64,000 bases of DNA from NCBI RefSeq assembly GCF_900106585.1, contig NZ_FNWH01000004.1, forward strand, positions 1 to 64,000, given 5' to 3'. Position 1 is the first letter of the stretch. Each line of letters opens with the position of its first letter. The DNA is from Acidaminococcus timonensis (lineage in GTDB: Bacteria > Bacillota > Negativicutes > Acidaminococcales > Acidaminococcaceae). The notes under the pieces are model-generated. The model made no database searches and was not told the origin of the DNA. It was given only the letters and a program-made list of their open reading frames with translations. The position numbers and the translations under genes were made by a program. Shown piece after piece: positions 8,385-16,811 of this stretch.

Positions 8385-9268
8385 GATTTTTTTCCTCTTT
8401 TCTTTTGTTCCGCCAGTTCCTGACGGATGATGCAATACGATTCATAGCGGCTCCGGGCAATGATGCCCTCCTCCACCGCCTGCTTCACCACGCAGTCCGG
8501 TTCGTGGGTATGGGTGCAGCCGGTGAACCGGCACTGGCCCATCCGCTCCCTGATTTCCCGGAAGCCGTCCGACGCATCGTCCATAGCCAGCTCGGCCAGG
8601 TCGATGTTTCCGAACCCGGGCGTATCCACAATGTAGCCGCCCTGAAAGGGCAGCAGCTCAGCGAACCGGGTGGTGTGCCGTCCCCGGCCGATTTTATCGC
8701 TTACGTTCCCCGTCTTCAGGGACAGGGAGGGATCGATATGATTCAGCAGAGTGGATTTTCCCGCTCCCGAGGGACCCCCGAAAGCCACCGTATGGCCCTG
8801 TACCCGTTCCAGGATGGGTTCCAGTCCCAGCCCCTCCCGGGCTTCGATAGGCACTACCGGGTAGCCCAGGGGCTCGTAGATCCGGCGGAACCGATCAACA
8901 AACTCCTCCGGGACCAGATCCCGCTTGTTCAGCACCAGCACCGCCGGAATCCCCCCGGCCTCGGCCAGAGCCAGCAATTTGTCCACCAGAAGGAAACTGG
9001 GGTCCGGATCGGCACAGGCGAATACCGCCATCAGGCAGTCCAAGTTGGCCACCAGAGGACGCTGGAGCAGATTCTGGCGGGGCAGCACCTGGCGGATCAT
9101 GCCTTCCGTGCCCTGGGCTTCCACTTCCACCCGGTCACCGGCGGCCATCAGGAACCGGCGCTGTTTCATCCAGCCCTTTACCTTGCAGGTATACACCTGT
9201 CCGTCTGCCGCCGCCACATAATAATAGCCGTTGTAAGTCTTCAGGATGCGGCCCGTTACAGTACTCAC
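8381..9268 (-). CDS. rsgA: ribosome small subunit-dependent GTPase RsgA
   Basis: 295 residues: N-terminal OB fold, a circularly permuted GTPase domain (NKRD as G4, then P-loop GPSGAGKS, then DTPGFG as G3), and a C-terminal zinc-binding region containing CRFTGCTHTHEPDC. It assists late 30S maturation. It overlaps the kinase stop by 4 bases and couples to rpe. Confidence 0.95.
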   Translation of the reverse strand: MSTVTGRILKTYNGYYYVAAADGQVYTCKVKGWMKQRRFLMAAGDRVEVEAQGTEGMIRQVLPRQNLLQRPLVANLDCLMAVFACADPDPSFLLVDKLLALAEAGGIPAVLVLNKRDLVPEEFVDRFRRIYEPLGYPVVPIEAREGLGLEPILERVQGHTVAFGGPSGAGKSTLLNHIDPSLSLKTGNVSDKIGRGRHTTRFAELLPFQGGYIVDTPGFGNIDLAELAMDDASDGFREIRERMGQCRFTGCTHTHEPDCVVKQAVEEGIIARSRYESYCIIRQELAEQKKRGKKS

Positions 9269-11238
9269 AGTGTCTTATCCTCCGCCAGTTCCCCGTTCAG
9301 ATAGATCTGGATCCGGGCGCCGGAACCGGCACTCACCGACCGGCTGATCCGGGTGCCGGGGGCCACCGAATCGGAGAACACGGTCCGGCTGCCGCTGTCA
9401 TCCGTCACGATGATCCGTACATCCTTGGCACTGCCGCTGCCCGGTACCGTATAGCTGATGGTCCGGGAGCTGCCGCCGGAAGAGCTGCTGCTCTTCTTTT
9501 CCTCTTTCTTGCCGGCAGAGACCACCAGGGTCACCGCAGAACCCTTGTCCAGCACGGATCCGGCCCCCGGATCGCTGGACAGCACCGTATTCTTGGCACT
9601 GTCACTGCTGGTGGACGAGACGCTGCCCACGGACAGTCCGGCACTCTGCAGGGCGGACTGGGCTTCTGACAGGCTCATGCCCGCCAGGCTGGGTACCACT
9701 GTCTGGTTGTCGCTGATGTTCACCACCAGGTCCACACTGGTCCCTTCGCTGACCTTGCTGTTGGGGGCGATGCTCTGTGAAATCACCGTGCCCTTGGGCG
9801 CCCCTGCCTCATACTTCACGGTGACTGTGCCTACTTTCAATTTGGCCTTCTCCAGCATCATGGTGGCATCATTGAGTTTCTTCTTCTTCAGATCCGGTAC
9901 CACCCCCGGTTCCGGCCCCTTGCTGACCACCAGGGTGATCTTCCGTCCGGCCTTCACCCGGGTATGGGCACCGGGCGTCTGTTTGATGACCACACCGGGG
10001 GTCACTTTGGCATCATAGGCTTCCGTCAGAGTATACCCCAATTTCTCCTTAGTCAGGATGGCTTCAGCCTCCACAATGGTCTTGCCCTTCACATCAGGGA
10101 CGGTCACATCGCCGCTGGTATAGCTCAAAATGGCATAGATAACGCCGCTGAGCACCACCAGAGCCGCCAGGAAGAAGGCCAGCAGTTTCTTCTTGCCGTA
10201 TTTTTCCACCAGGCTGTTGCCTTTATCCCCGTCCTTGTTGTCCGGAGCCTTGGGTACCGGTTTCGGTTGCTGGGGCTTCTGCCGGGCCGCTTCCGCCTGC
10301 TGGGGCTTCAGAAGACCGTCCAGCATATCGCTTTTGCTGATCACCATGGTCTCATCACTGACCGGACTCTTCCGGGGTTTGTCCCAGGGATCGTCCGTCA
10401 GTCCCGCATCTCCCAGGAGATGGGTCTGGGCATGCTTCAGGTCGGACAGGAAATCATCGGCGGTGGCATAGCGCAGCCGGGGGTTCTTGGCCAGGGCCTT
10501 TGTGATGATGTTGTCCAGGTAATAGGGAATGTCCGGATCGTACCGCCGGGCCGAAGGCGTGGACGATTCCAGATGCATCCGGGCCACTTCCAGAGGAGTA
10601 TCCCCATCGTAGGGCAGCTTGCCGGTGAGCATCTCGAACAGCACCACGCCCAGGGAATACAGGTCCGACTGGGGGGTGACCGGCTGGCCCGCCGCCTGTT
10701 CCGGAGACAAGTAGTACACCGAGCCGATGACATTCTTATCCGACCCATTGCTGGGCTGGCCAAAGGCCCGGGCAATGCCGAAATCCGTGATCTTGGGCAC
10801 CCCTTTGGTGTCGATCAGGATGTTCTGGCTCTTCACATCACAGTGAACGATGGAGTGGTCATGGGCCTGCTTCAGTGCGGAAGCAATGCCGATGGCATAC
10901 CGCACCGCCGTCTTGTAATCCAGGGCCCCGTTCTCCTCGATGACTTCCTTTAGGGAACGGCCCACCACATATTCCATGACGATGTAATAGATATCATGTT
11001 CGTTGCCGCTGTCGTAGATGTTGACGATGTTGGGGTGGCTCAGACAGGCCGCATTGCAGGCTTCCTGACGGAACCGGGCTACGAACTGCTTGTCCTGGAT
11101 AAACTGGTCACGCAGGATCTTAATGCCCACGTCCCGGTGCAGAACCGTATCATAACCGTGGAATACCTCGGCCATTCCGCCGCCACCGATCTTGTCAATG
11201 ATCTCATAGCGGTCATTGAGCGTTATTCTTCCTTCCAT
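9265..11238 (-). CDS. prkC: PASTA-domain Ser/Thr protein kinase (PrkC/PknB/Stk1 type)
   Basis: 657 residues: kinase domain (about 10-270; glycine loop GGGGMAEV, catalytic HCDVKSQN, DFG), juxtamembrane segment, one transmembrane helix (about 352-372), three PASTA repeats (about 375-575), a Ser-rich linker and an extra C-terminal beta domain (about 590-657). The PASTA repeats sense muropeptide/lipid II and the kinase regulates wall synthesis and division. The residue before the catalytic Asp is Cys, not Arg, so it is a non-RD kinase; I recall similar HCD motifs in clostridial PrkC. It overlaps the cognate phosphatase gene. Confidence 0.93.
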   Translation of the reverse strand: MEGRITLNDRYEIIDKIGGGGMAEVFHGYDTVLHRDVGIKILRDQFIQDKQFVARFRQEACNAACLSHPNIVNIYDSGNEHDIYYIVMEYVVGRSLKEVIEENGALDYKTAVRYAIGIASALKQAHDHSIVHCDVKSQNILIDTKGVPKITDFGIARAFGQPSNGSDKNVIGSVYYLSPEQAAGQPVTPQSDLYSLGVVLFEMLTGKLPYDGDTPLEVARMHLESSTPSARRYDPDIPYYLDNIITKALAKNPRLRYATADDFLSDLKHAQTHLLGDAGLTDDPWDKPRKSPVSDETMVISKSDMLDGLLKPQQAEAARQKPQQPKPVPKAPDNKDGDKGNSLVEKYGKKKLLAFFLAALVVLSGVIYAILSYTSGDVTVPDVKGKTIVEAEAILTKEKLGYTLTEAYDAKVTPGVVIKQTPGAHTRVKAGRKITLVVSKGPEPGVVPDLKKKKLNDATMMLEKAKLKVGTVTVKYEAGAPKGTVISQSIAPNSKVSEGTSVDLVVNISDNQTVVPSLAGMSLSEAQSALQSAGLSVGSVSSTSSDSAKNTVLSSDPGAGSVLDKGSAVTLVVSAGKKEEKKSSSSSGGSSRTISYTVPGSGSAKDVRIIVTDDSGSRTVFSDSVAPGTRISRSVSAGSGARIQIYLNGELAEDKTL

Positions 11239-11954
11239 TCTTTAGCCTCCAGATCAATGACGATGAAAGAGATGTTGTCGTCTCCCCCGGCGGTCATGGC
11301 CCCGTTCATCAGACCATCGGCCAGCCTTTCCAGGTTCCTGTCTCCCATGATGCGTTCGATTTCTGCCTCTTTGATCATATTGGTGAGCCCGTCCGAGCAT
11401 ACCAGCAGTTTCTGGGCTCCATCCAGCAGCACCTCGAAGGTATCCACCTGGACCTGGGAATCCACCCCGATGGCCCGGGTGATCATATGCTTCTGGTCCG
11501 AGGTCTCCGCCTCCTCCTGGGTCATCTGCTTCTGCCGTACCAGTTCGGCCACATAGCTGTGGTCACTGGTCACCTGCCGCAGCACTCCATCCTGCCAGAC
11601 ATAGATCCGGCTGTCGCCCACATGGGCGACGAAAGCACTGTGGGGATTGGGCAGATAAACCGCCGTAAGGGTGGTGCCCATCCCTGTAAAATTTTTCTTT
11701 TCCCGAGAAAGCTCCCAGATTTTTTTATTGATATTCTTAATACTCCGTTCAAGAAACGGCAATACCTCTTTTCGAGGGAGTCCGCTCATATCCAGTCGGC
11801 TCAGCTGCTGTACTGCCTCATAGCTGGCCACTTCACCGGCATCGGCACCCCCCATCCCGTCTGCGATGGCATACAGATCCGGTTCCCGCACCAGGATGCT
11901 GTCCTCATTGTTGGGACGCACCATCCCGCGATTGGTCCGACTCACTGCGATCAT
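11223..11954 (-). CDS. prpC: PP2C-family Ser/Thr phosphatase (Stp1/PrpC)
   Basis: 243 residues with the metal-binding PP2C motifs DGMGGADAGE, GDSRIY, SDGLTN and GGDDNIS. It removes phosphates placed by the adjacent PASTA kinase. It overlaps both neighbours (rlmN 4 bases upstream, kinase 16 bases downstream). Confidence 0.94.
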   Translation of the reverse strand: MIAVSRTNRGMVRPNNEDSILVREPDLYAIADGMGGADAGEVASYEAVQQLSRLDMSGLPRKEVLPFLERSIKNINKKIWELSREKKNFTGMGTTLTAVYLPNPHSAFVAHVGDSRIYVWQDGVLRQVTSDHSYVAELVRQKQMTQEEAETSDQKHMITRAIGVDSQVQVDTFEVLLDGAQKLLVCSDGLTNMIKEAEIERIMGDRNLERLADGLMNGAMTAGGDDNISFIVIDLEAKEWKEE

Positions 11955-13009
11955 CTCTGCGCCTCCTTTAATGCGCTGGCCCGCAATTGTCCGCAGGCCG
12001 CATTAATGTCCCTGCCCATCTCTTTCCGGACGGTCACATTCAGATGGCGTTTTTTCAGCATCTGAAAAAACCGGTCCACCGCCTGGTCACTGGGGCGGGC
12101 AAACCCCTTTTCCGGCACCGGGTTGGCCGGGATCAGATTGATCACACATTCTTTATGTTCCAAGGCGTCGGCCAGGTTCCTGGCATCCTCCGGCCGGTCG
12201 TTGATCCCGGCCAGCAGGATGTATTCGTACATGACCTGGCGTCCGTTGCTCTTTTCGTAGGCATCCGCCGCCCGGATCACATCCGCAAAGGGATATCTGT
12301 GGTTGATGGGCATCAGCCTGTCCCGCAGGGTCATGGAAGCCGCATGGAGAGAAATGGCCAGGTTGATGTTCCGGCCCAGGGCTGTCAGCTTTTCGATCCC
12401 CGGCACCACCCCGCAGGTGGACACCGTCATGTTCCGATAGCCGATACACTGGCCCCTGTCGCTGTGGAGGATATCCAGGGCCTTCAGCACGTTATCCAGG
12501 TTCAGCATAGGTTCGCCACTGCCCATGACTACAATCCGGCTTACCCGCTCCCCCTGGGGCCCCAGCTGGCTCTGGAAGAAATACAGCTGGGCCAGGATTT
12601 CCGCCGGAGTCAGGTTCCGCACGAACCCGTGGAGCCCGCTGGCACAGAAAGCGCAGTTCATGGCGCAGCCCACCTGGGAAGACAGGCACACGCTGTAGCC
12701 GTAGTCGTGGTGCATGAGCACCGTCTCCACGGTGGCGCCGTCCGTCAGTTCCAGCAGGACCTTATGGGTCAGGCCGTCCTGGGACCGGTATTCCTTCAGC
12801 ACCTTCACCTGGCTGGTGGCAATGGTATACTGCTCTGCCAAAATCTGCCGGGTCTCCTTGCCCAGGTTGCTCATCTGACCGAAATCCACGGCAGCTTTCT
12901 CATACAGCCAGCGGAATACCTGCTCCGCCCGGAATTTCTTCAGGCCCAGACCCATGAGTTCCGTCTGGAGTTCTTCCAGGGTCAGGCCCATGATCTCTTT
13001 TTTCGTCAT
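11951..13009 (-). CDS. rlmN: dual-specificity 23S rRNA/tRNA (adenine-C2) methyltransferase RlmN
   Basis: 352 residues, radical SAM enzyme methylating A2503 of 23S rRNA and A37 of some tRNAs. The cluster motif CAMNCAFC, MGSGEPMLN and the late catalytic Cys in INAACGQL are present. It overlaps rsmB and prpC by 4 bases each. Confidence 0.95.
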   Translation of the reverse strand: MTKKEIMGLTLEELQTELMGLGLKKFRAEQVFRWLYEKAAVDFGQMSNLGKETRQILAEQYTIATSQVKVLKEYRSQDGLTHKVLLELTDGATVETVLMHHDYGYSVCLSSQVGCAMNCAFCASGLHGFVRNLTPAEILAQLYFFQSQLGPQGERVSRIVVMGSGEPMLNLDNVLKALDILHSDRGQCIGYRNMTVSTCGVVPGIEKLTALGRNINLAISLHAASMTLRDRLMPINHRYPFADVIRAADAYEKSNGRQVMYEYILLAGINDRPEDARNLADALEHKECVINLIPANPVPEKGFARPSDQAVDRFFQMLKKRHLNVTVRKEMGRDINAACGQLRASALKEAQR

Positions 13010-14358
13010 TCCTTACTCTCTTTCGTCTTTTCAAACAGACACAGATAAAAGCCGTTGATGCCATCCCGTTGGGGCAACAGCTGAAGTTCCTCCACACTTT
13101 CTCCTGTCAGGGGATGGGGAAAAGGAACAGTGCGGAATTCCGGATGCTGCTCCAGGAACCATTTCCGTACCCGGGTGTTTTCATCCTGTTCCAGGGTACA
13201 GGTGCTGTACAACAGCCGGCCTCCCGGTTTCACATACCGGGCCCCGTTGGCCAGGATCTTTTTCTGGAGGGGCGGGAACTGGCTCAGTCCCCGTTCTTCC
13301 TTGGTCCAGCGGGCCTCGGCCCGGCGGTTTAGTACACCCAGGCCGCTGCAGGGAGCATCTACCAGCACTTTGTCCGCCGTATTCTCCCATTCGGGCACCA
13401 ATACGGTGCCATCCTGCTTTTGGGTCCTGATACAGTGGATGCCCATCCGCTCCGCATTCTGCCGCACCAGAGCCAGTTTGTGTTCATACAGATCCAGGGC
13501 CAGGATTTCTCCCCTGTCCTGCATTTTCTGGGCCAGATGGGTGGTCTTGCCTCCCGGTGCACTGCACAGATCGATGACCCGGTCTCCCGGCGCCGGATCC
13601 AGGACTGCCCCATCCAGCATGGAACTTTCGTCCTGGATGTAGATGTCCCGGCCGAAATCCTGTACCAGGGCTTCCAGGGAAGGAAGGGTATCGCACAAGA
13701 GACCGTCCGGGGACCACCGGGACACATGGGTCTCGATGCCCTTTTCTGCCAGCTGTTTCCGGAGTGCCTCCCGGCTGATGGCCAGGGTGTTCACCCGCAG
13801 GGAAAACACCGGCCGGGCGTTGTCGAATTCACACAGTTTCACAGCCTCTTCCAGGCCGTACCGATATTTCCAGCGGCGTACCAGCCATTCCGGATGGTAG
13901 TATTCCAGGGCAATCCGTTCCAGTTCGTGGTCCGGGCCCTCCGGAAATTTCCACTGGTCCCGGGTCCGGGCCAGCTGCCGCAGGGCCCCGTTCACCAGTT
14001 TTCCCGCACCTTCGTGGACATATTTCTTGGTCAGTTTGACACTTTCATTGCAGGCCGCTGAATCCGGGATCCGGTCCAGATACAGGATCTGGTAGGCCCC
14101 CAGACGCAGGATCACCAGTACCAGAGGATCCAGTTTCCGCAGAGCCCGATTCACCACCTTGCCCAAATACCAGTCCAAGGTGCCCATGGTCTTCACGGTC
14201 CCGTAAACCAGCTCCGTGGCCAGTTTTCGGTCCAGTGCAGACAAAGGAGCCCCACGCAGCCCCTGGGCCAGTGCCAGGTTTGCGTAAGCTCCCTTGAGAA
14301 AGATTTGTTGTAAGATCAAAAGTGCCGCTTCCCGCGGATTTTTGGTAGTAACGTTCAT
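13006..14358 (-). CDS. rsmB: 16S rRNA (cytosine-967-C5)-methyltransferase RsmB
   Basis: 450 residues: NusB-like N-terminal RNA-binding domain (about 1-130) and a SAM-dependent methyltransferase domain with IDLCSAPGGKTTHLA, VDAPCSGLGVL and STCTL, the last two carrying the catalytic Cys pair. It lies 9 bases after the DUF116 gene and overlaps rlmN. Confidence 0.95.
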   Translation of the reverse strand: MNVTTKNPREAALLILQQIFLKGAYANLALAQGLRGAPLSALDRKLATELVYGTVKTMGTLDWYLGKVVNRALRKLDPLVLVILRLGAYQILYLDRIPDSAACNESVKLTKKYVHEGAGKLVNGALRQLARTRDQWKFPEGPDHELERIALEYYHPEWLVRRWKYRYGLEEAVKLCEFDNARPVFSLRVNTLAISREALRKQLAEKGIETHVSRWSPDGLLCDTLPSLEALVQDFGRDIYIQDESSMLDGAVLDPAPGDRVIDLCSAPGGKTTHLAQKMQDRGEILALDLYEHKLALVRQNAERMGIHCIRTQKQDGTVLVPEWENTADKVLVDAPCSGLGVLNRRAEARWTKEERGLSQFPPLQKKILANGARYVKPGGRLLYSTCTLEQDENTRVRKWFLEQHPEFRTVPFPHPLTGESVEELQLLPQRDGINGFYLCLFEKTKESKE

Positions 14359-14367
14359 TGGCTTTCC

Positions 14368-15129
14368 TCATTCCAGAATCAGCGACCGTACCGCCGCCTC
14401 GATTTTACCCATATCGGCACAGGTGTTGAAACAGGGTCCGTTGGGCCGTTCGTTCAGCACCCCGATCACCGGCAGCGGGAACACGTCCTGGATGCCGCTG
14501 GTCAGGTCCCGCTCACAGGCCACTGCCAGGATGGCTTTGGGCCGGGCCTTCTTCACAGCCTGCCGGGCCAGGGTACCACCGGTGACAATGGCCACATGGA
14601 CGTTGTATTTTTGTGAAATGGCCAGCAGCTGTCCCACCCCGCACCGGCCGCACTGGCGGCAGTTGTGGATATCCCGGGTCACCTTGAAAGGACAGGTGTC
14701 CAGCTGGATGCAATGGGGCGTCAGGATCAGCAGCCGATCCGCCGGTACCCTGATGTGCTGACGACGCACCAGATGGTTGCTCACTTCGATGAAGGACTGC
14801 TCCACCCGTCGTTTGGACACACCCATGAGCTTGCCCAGAGAAACGGCGATGGGATACAGCAGATTGATCACATGCCAGGCCCAGAAATAGAAGAAACGCA
14901 TGGTGGGAAATCCCAGGATGGCCAGGACAATGCCCACCACCCCGGTCACCAGGGCCAGGCTCAGCAGGAAGGCAGCCCATCCCACCACATGGGGCAGCCA
15001 GGGATGGATCTGGCTGAGGCCCGGCACCATGATTTCCCACAGCCCGTAGGCCGCTCCGGCAGCCACCAGGGCCGCCAGGGAAACCAGGGCGATGAAAAGC
15101 CGTTTTTTCGGCTGAAATCCCCTGTTCAT
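14368..15129 (-). CDS. DUF116 membrane protein
   Basis: 253 residues with two N-terminal membrane segments (about 10-32 and 48-72) and a cytoplasmic domain with a Cys-rich motif CRQCGRCGVG near residue 165, plus further Cys in TPHCIQLDTC and ACERD. This is the DUF116 family, of unknown function, possibly metal or Fe-S binding. Its place between fmt and rsmB is common in Firmicutes and suggests a role tied to translation or envelope homeostasis (inference). Confidence 0.85.
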   Translation of the reverse strand: MNRGFQPKKRLFIALVSLAALVAAGAAYGLWEIMVPGLSQIHPWLPHVVGWAAFLLSLALVTGVVGIVLAILGFPTMRFFYFWAWHVINLLYPIAVSLGKLMGVSKRRVEQSFIEVSNHLVRRQHIRVPADRLLILTPHCIQLDTCPFKVTRDIHNCRQCGRCGVGQLLAISQKYNVHVAIVTGGTLARQAVKKARPKAILAVACERDLTSGIQDVFPLPVIGVLNERPNGPCFNTCADMGKIEAAVRSLILE

Positions 15130-15132
15130 GGT

Positions 15133-16071
15133 TTACTCCAGTCTGTCCCCTACTTTTACATGCTTGCCGTTTACAAAAGAAGCGGCCGGCATCCGTTTCT
15201 TGCCCTCAGGCTGACATTCCACCACTTCCAGGCTGCCGCTGCCACAGGCGATGATAAGCCCGTGGGCATCAGCCCGGAGCACTTCTCCCGGTGTTCCCTG
15301 GGTAGCGTTCGCCTTCGCCACCCGGCTCTTCCACAGCTTCAGCCGTTTACCATCAGGCAGCAGGGTGAAGGAACCCGGCCAGGGATCGAAGGCCCGGATC
15401 TGGTTGTGAAGCTCCGTTGCCGGCTTCGTCCAGTCCAGTTTCTCCATGTCCCGGGTGATCAGAGAGGCATAGGTAGCCTCTGCTTCCGGCTGGGGAACCG
15501 GTTCGATGGTCCCGTCCACGATTTTGGGAATGGTTTCCAGCAGCAGGTGTGCGCCCTTTTCCTTCAGGATATCGTGGAGTTCTCCCTGGCACATTTCCGG
15601 CCCGATGGGGACTGCCACTTTGCTGAGCATGGCGCCGGTGTCCATGCCCACATCCATCTGCATGATGGTGACACCCGCTTCCTTTTCGCCTTTCAGGATG
15701 GCATAGTGGATGGGGGCCGCTCCCCGATACCGGGGCAGCAGAGAAGCATGGACGTTGATGCAGCCATATTTGGGCAGGTCCAGCAGGCTCTTGGGAAGGA
15801 ACTGCCCGAAAGCTGCCACTACAATCAGCTCGGGTTGGATTTTCTCCATCTCCGCCTGGAATTCCGGGGTCTTCACCCGCTGGGGCTGCAGCACGGGCAG
15901 ATCCCGGCTGAGGGCGTATTCCTTTACCGCACTCATCTGTACCTTGTGGCCCCGGCCTTTGGGACGATCGGGCTGGGTCACCACCGCAGCGATTTCATAT
16001 TGTCCGGATTCCACCAGCGCTTTCAGGCTGGCCGCAGCGAATTCCGGCGTTCCCATGAATACGATTCTCAT
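15133..16071 (-). CDS. fmt: methionyl-tRNA formyltransferase
   Basis: 312 residues, transfers formyl from 10-formyl-THF to initiator Met-tRNA. N-terminal MGTPEFAAASL, the active-site region NVHASLLPRYRGAAPI, and a C-terminal tRNA-binding domain are present. It overlaps def by 4 bases. Confidence 0.96.
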   Translation of the reverse strand: MRIVFMGTPEFAAASLKALVESGQYEIAAVVTQPDRPKGRGHKVQMSAVKEYALSRDLPVLQPQRVKTPEFQAEMEKIQPELIVVAAFGQFLPKSLLDLPKYGCINVHASLLPRYRGAAPIHYAILKGEKEAGVTIMQMDVGMDTGAMLSKVAVPIGPEMCQGELHDILKEKGAHLLLETIPKIVDGTIEPVPQPEAEATYASLITRDMEKLDWTKPATELHNQIRAFDPWPGSFTLLPDGKRLKLWKSRVAKANATQGTPGEVLRADAHGLIIACGSGSLEVVECQPEGKKRMPAASFVNGKHVKVGDRLE

Positions 16072-16544
16072 CTTTCTTCTTCCTTTGGTTTGGCAGTGAG
16101 GCTGATGGCCTTGTCGATGAACAGGATCCCCTCCAGGTGATCACATTCATGCTGCAGGGCCCGGGCCAGCAGACCATCGGCGGTCAGCTTGTAGTGGTCG
16201 CCTTTTTTGTCCTGGAAATGGACGGTGATCTGGGCGGCCCGCTTCACTTCCCCTTCGTAATCAGGGACACTGAGGCAACCCTCGGAATCCACGGCTTCGC
16301 CCACCGGGTCCGTGAGCACCGGGTTCACGAATTCCCGGATCCCGGCACCATCGCCGGCATCGATGACCACCAGCCGCTGGCTCAGCCCGATCTGGGGTGC
16401 CGCCAGGCCGCAGCCGTTGGCGGCATACATGGTTTCCGCCATGTCTTTCAATAATTTACCTAATTTTTTATCGAAACGTTTGACCGGAGCAGCCTTTTCC
16501 CGCAGGATGGGGGCTCCCACTTTCACAATGTCATAGATTGCCAT
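16068..16544 (-). CDS. def: peptide deformylase
   Basis: 158 residues, removes N-formyl from nascent chains. All three metal-site motifs are present: GCGLAAPQIG, EGCLSVPDY and QHECDHLEG (about residues 40-140). An AGGAG site precedes the ATG. First gene of the operon running to 6419. Confidence 0.96.
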   Translation of the reverse strand: MAIYDIVKVGAPILREKAAPVKRFDKKLGKLLKDMAETMYAANGCGLAAPQIGLSQRLVVIDAGDGAGIREFVNPVLTDPVGEAVDSEGCLSVPDYEGEVKRAAQITVHFQDKKGDHYKLTADGLLARALQHECDHLEGILFIDKAISLTAKPKEEER

Positions 16545-16577
16545 GATACATCGACTCCTATCGCAATTTTACCCTTT

Positions 16578-16607
16578 ATTATAAGGCCAATGGCCGTCTG
16601 TTGTCCA
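16578..16607 (-). promoter_or_regulatory. promoter of the def-fmt operon
   Basis: On the minus strand, -35 TGGACA (16602-16607), an 18-base spacer, and a perfect -10 TATAAT (16578-16583), about 34 bases upstream of the def start. Confidence 0.6.
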
Positions 16608-16701
16608 CTGTTGCCCCTTTTCTCCTTTTTCTTTTTTGTTGTCATACAAACGAAATCATTTCCTGCTCCATCCTATACGAAAGGCAACAGGTGAAGAAGC
16701 C

Positions 16702-16758
16702 ATGGACGGCTGCCCGGCAGGTGCCATTGAAAAAGTGGAAGACTGCGTTGGTGGGTAG
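16702..16758 (+). pseudogene. possible ferredoxin-like tail fragment (18 codons)
   Basis: A tiny plus-strand frame reads MDGCPAGAIEKVEDCVGG then TAG. The CPAGAIE word is typical of the end of a 4Fe-4S ferredoxin motif. No upstream CxxCxxC is seen in the same frame, so at best it is a decayed remnant and it may be chance. Confidence 0.15.
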
Positions 16759-16772
16759 CGGGTGACCGACAG

Positions 16773-16811
16773 AAAAAGAGAGTCGTGGAATTTTTCCACG
16801 GCTCTCTTTTT
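16773..16811. terminator. intrinsic terminator after priA
   Basis: An 18-base arm (16773-16790) pairs with 16794-16811 with one mismatch and a 3-base loop, with A/T runs at both ends. The priA stop codon sits at its edge. Confidence 0.85.

Noticed and set aside
14665-16140. 491-codon plus-strand open frame over DUF116, fmt and def
   Set aside because: It spans three well-supported minus-strand genes and encodes only a His/Gln/Pro-rich antisense sequence.
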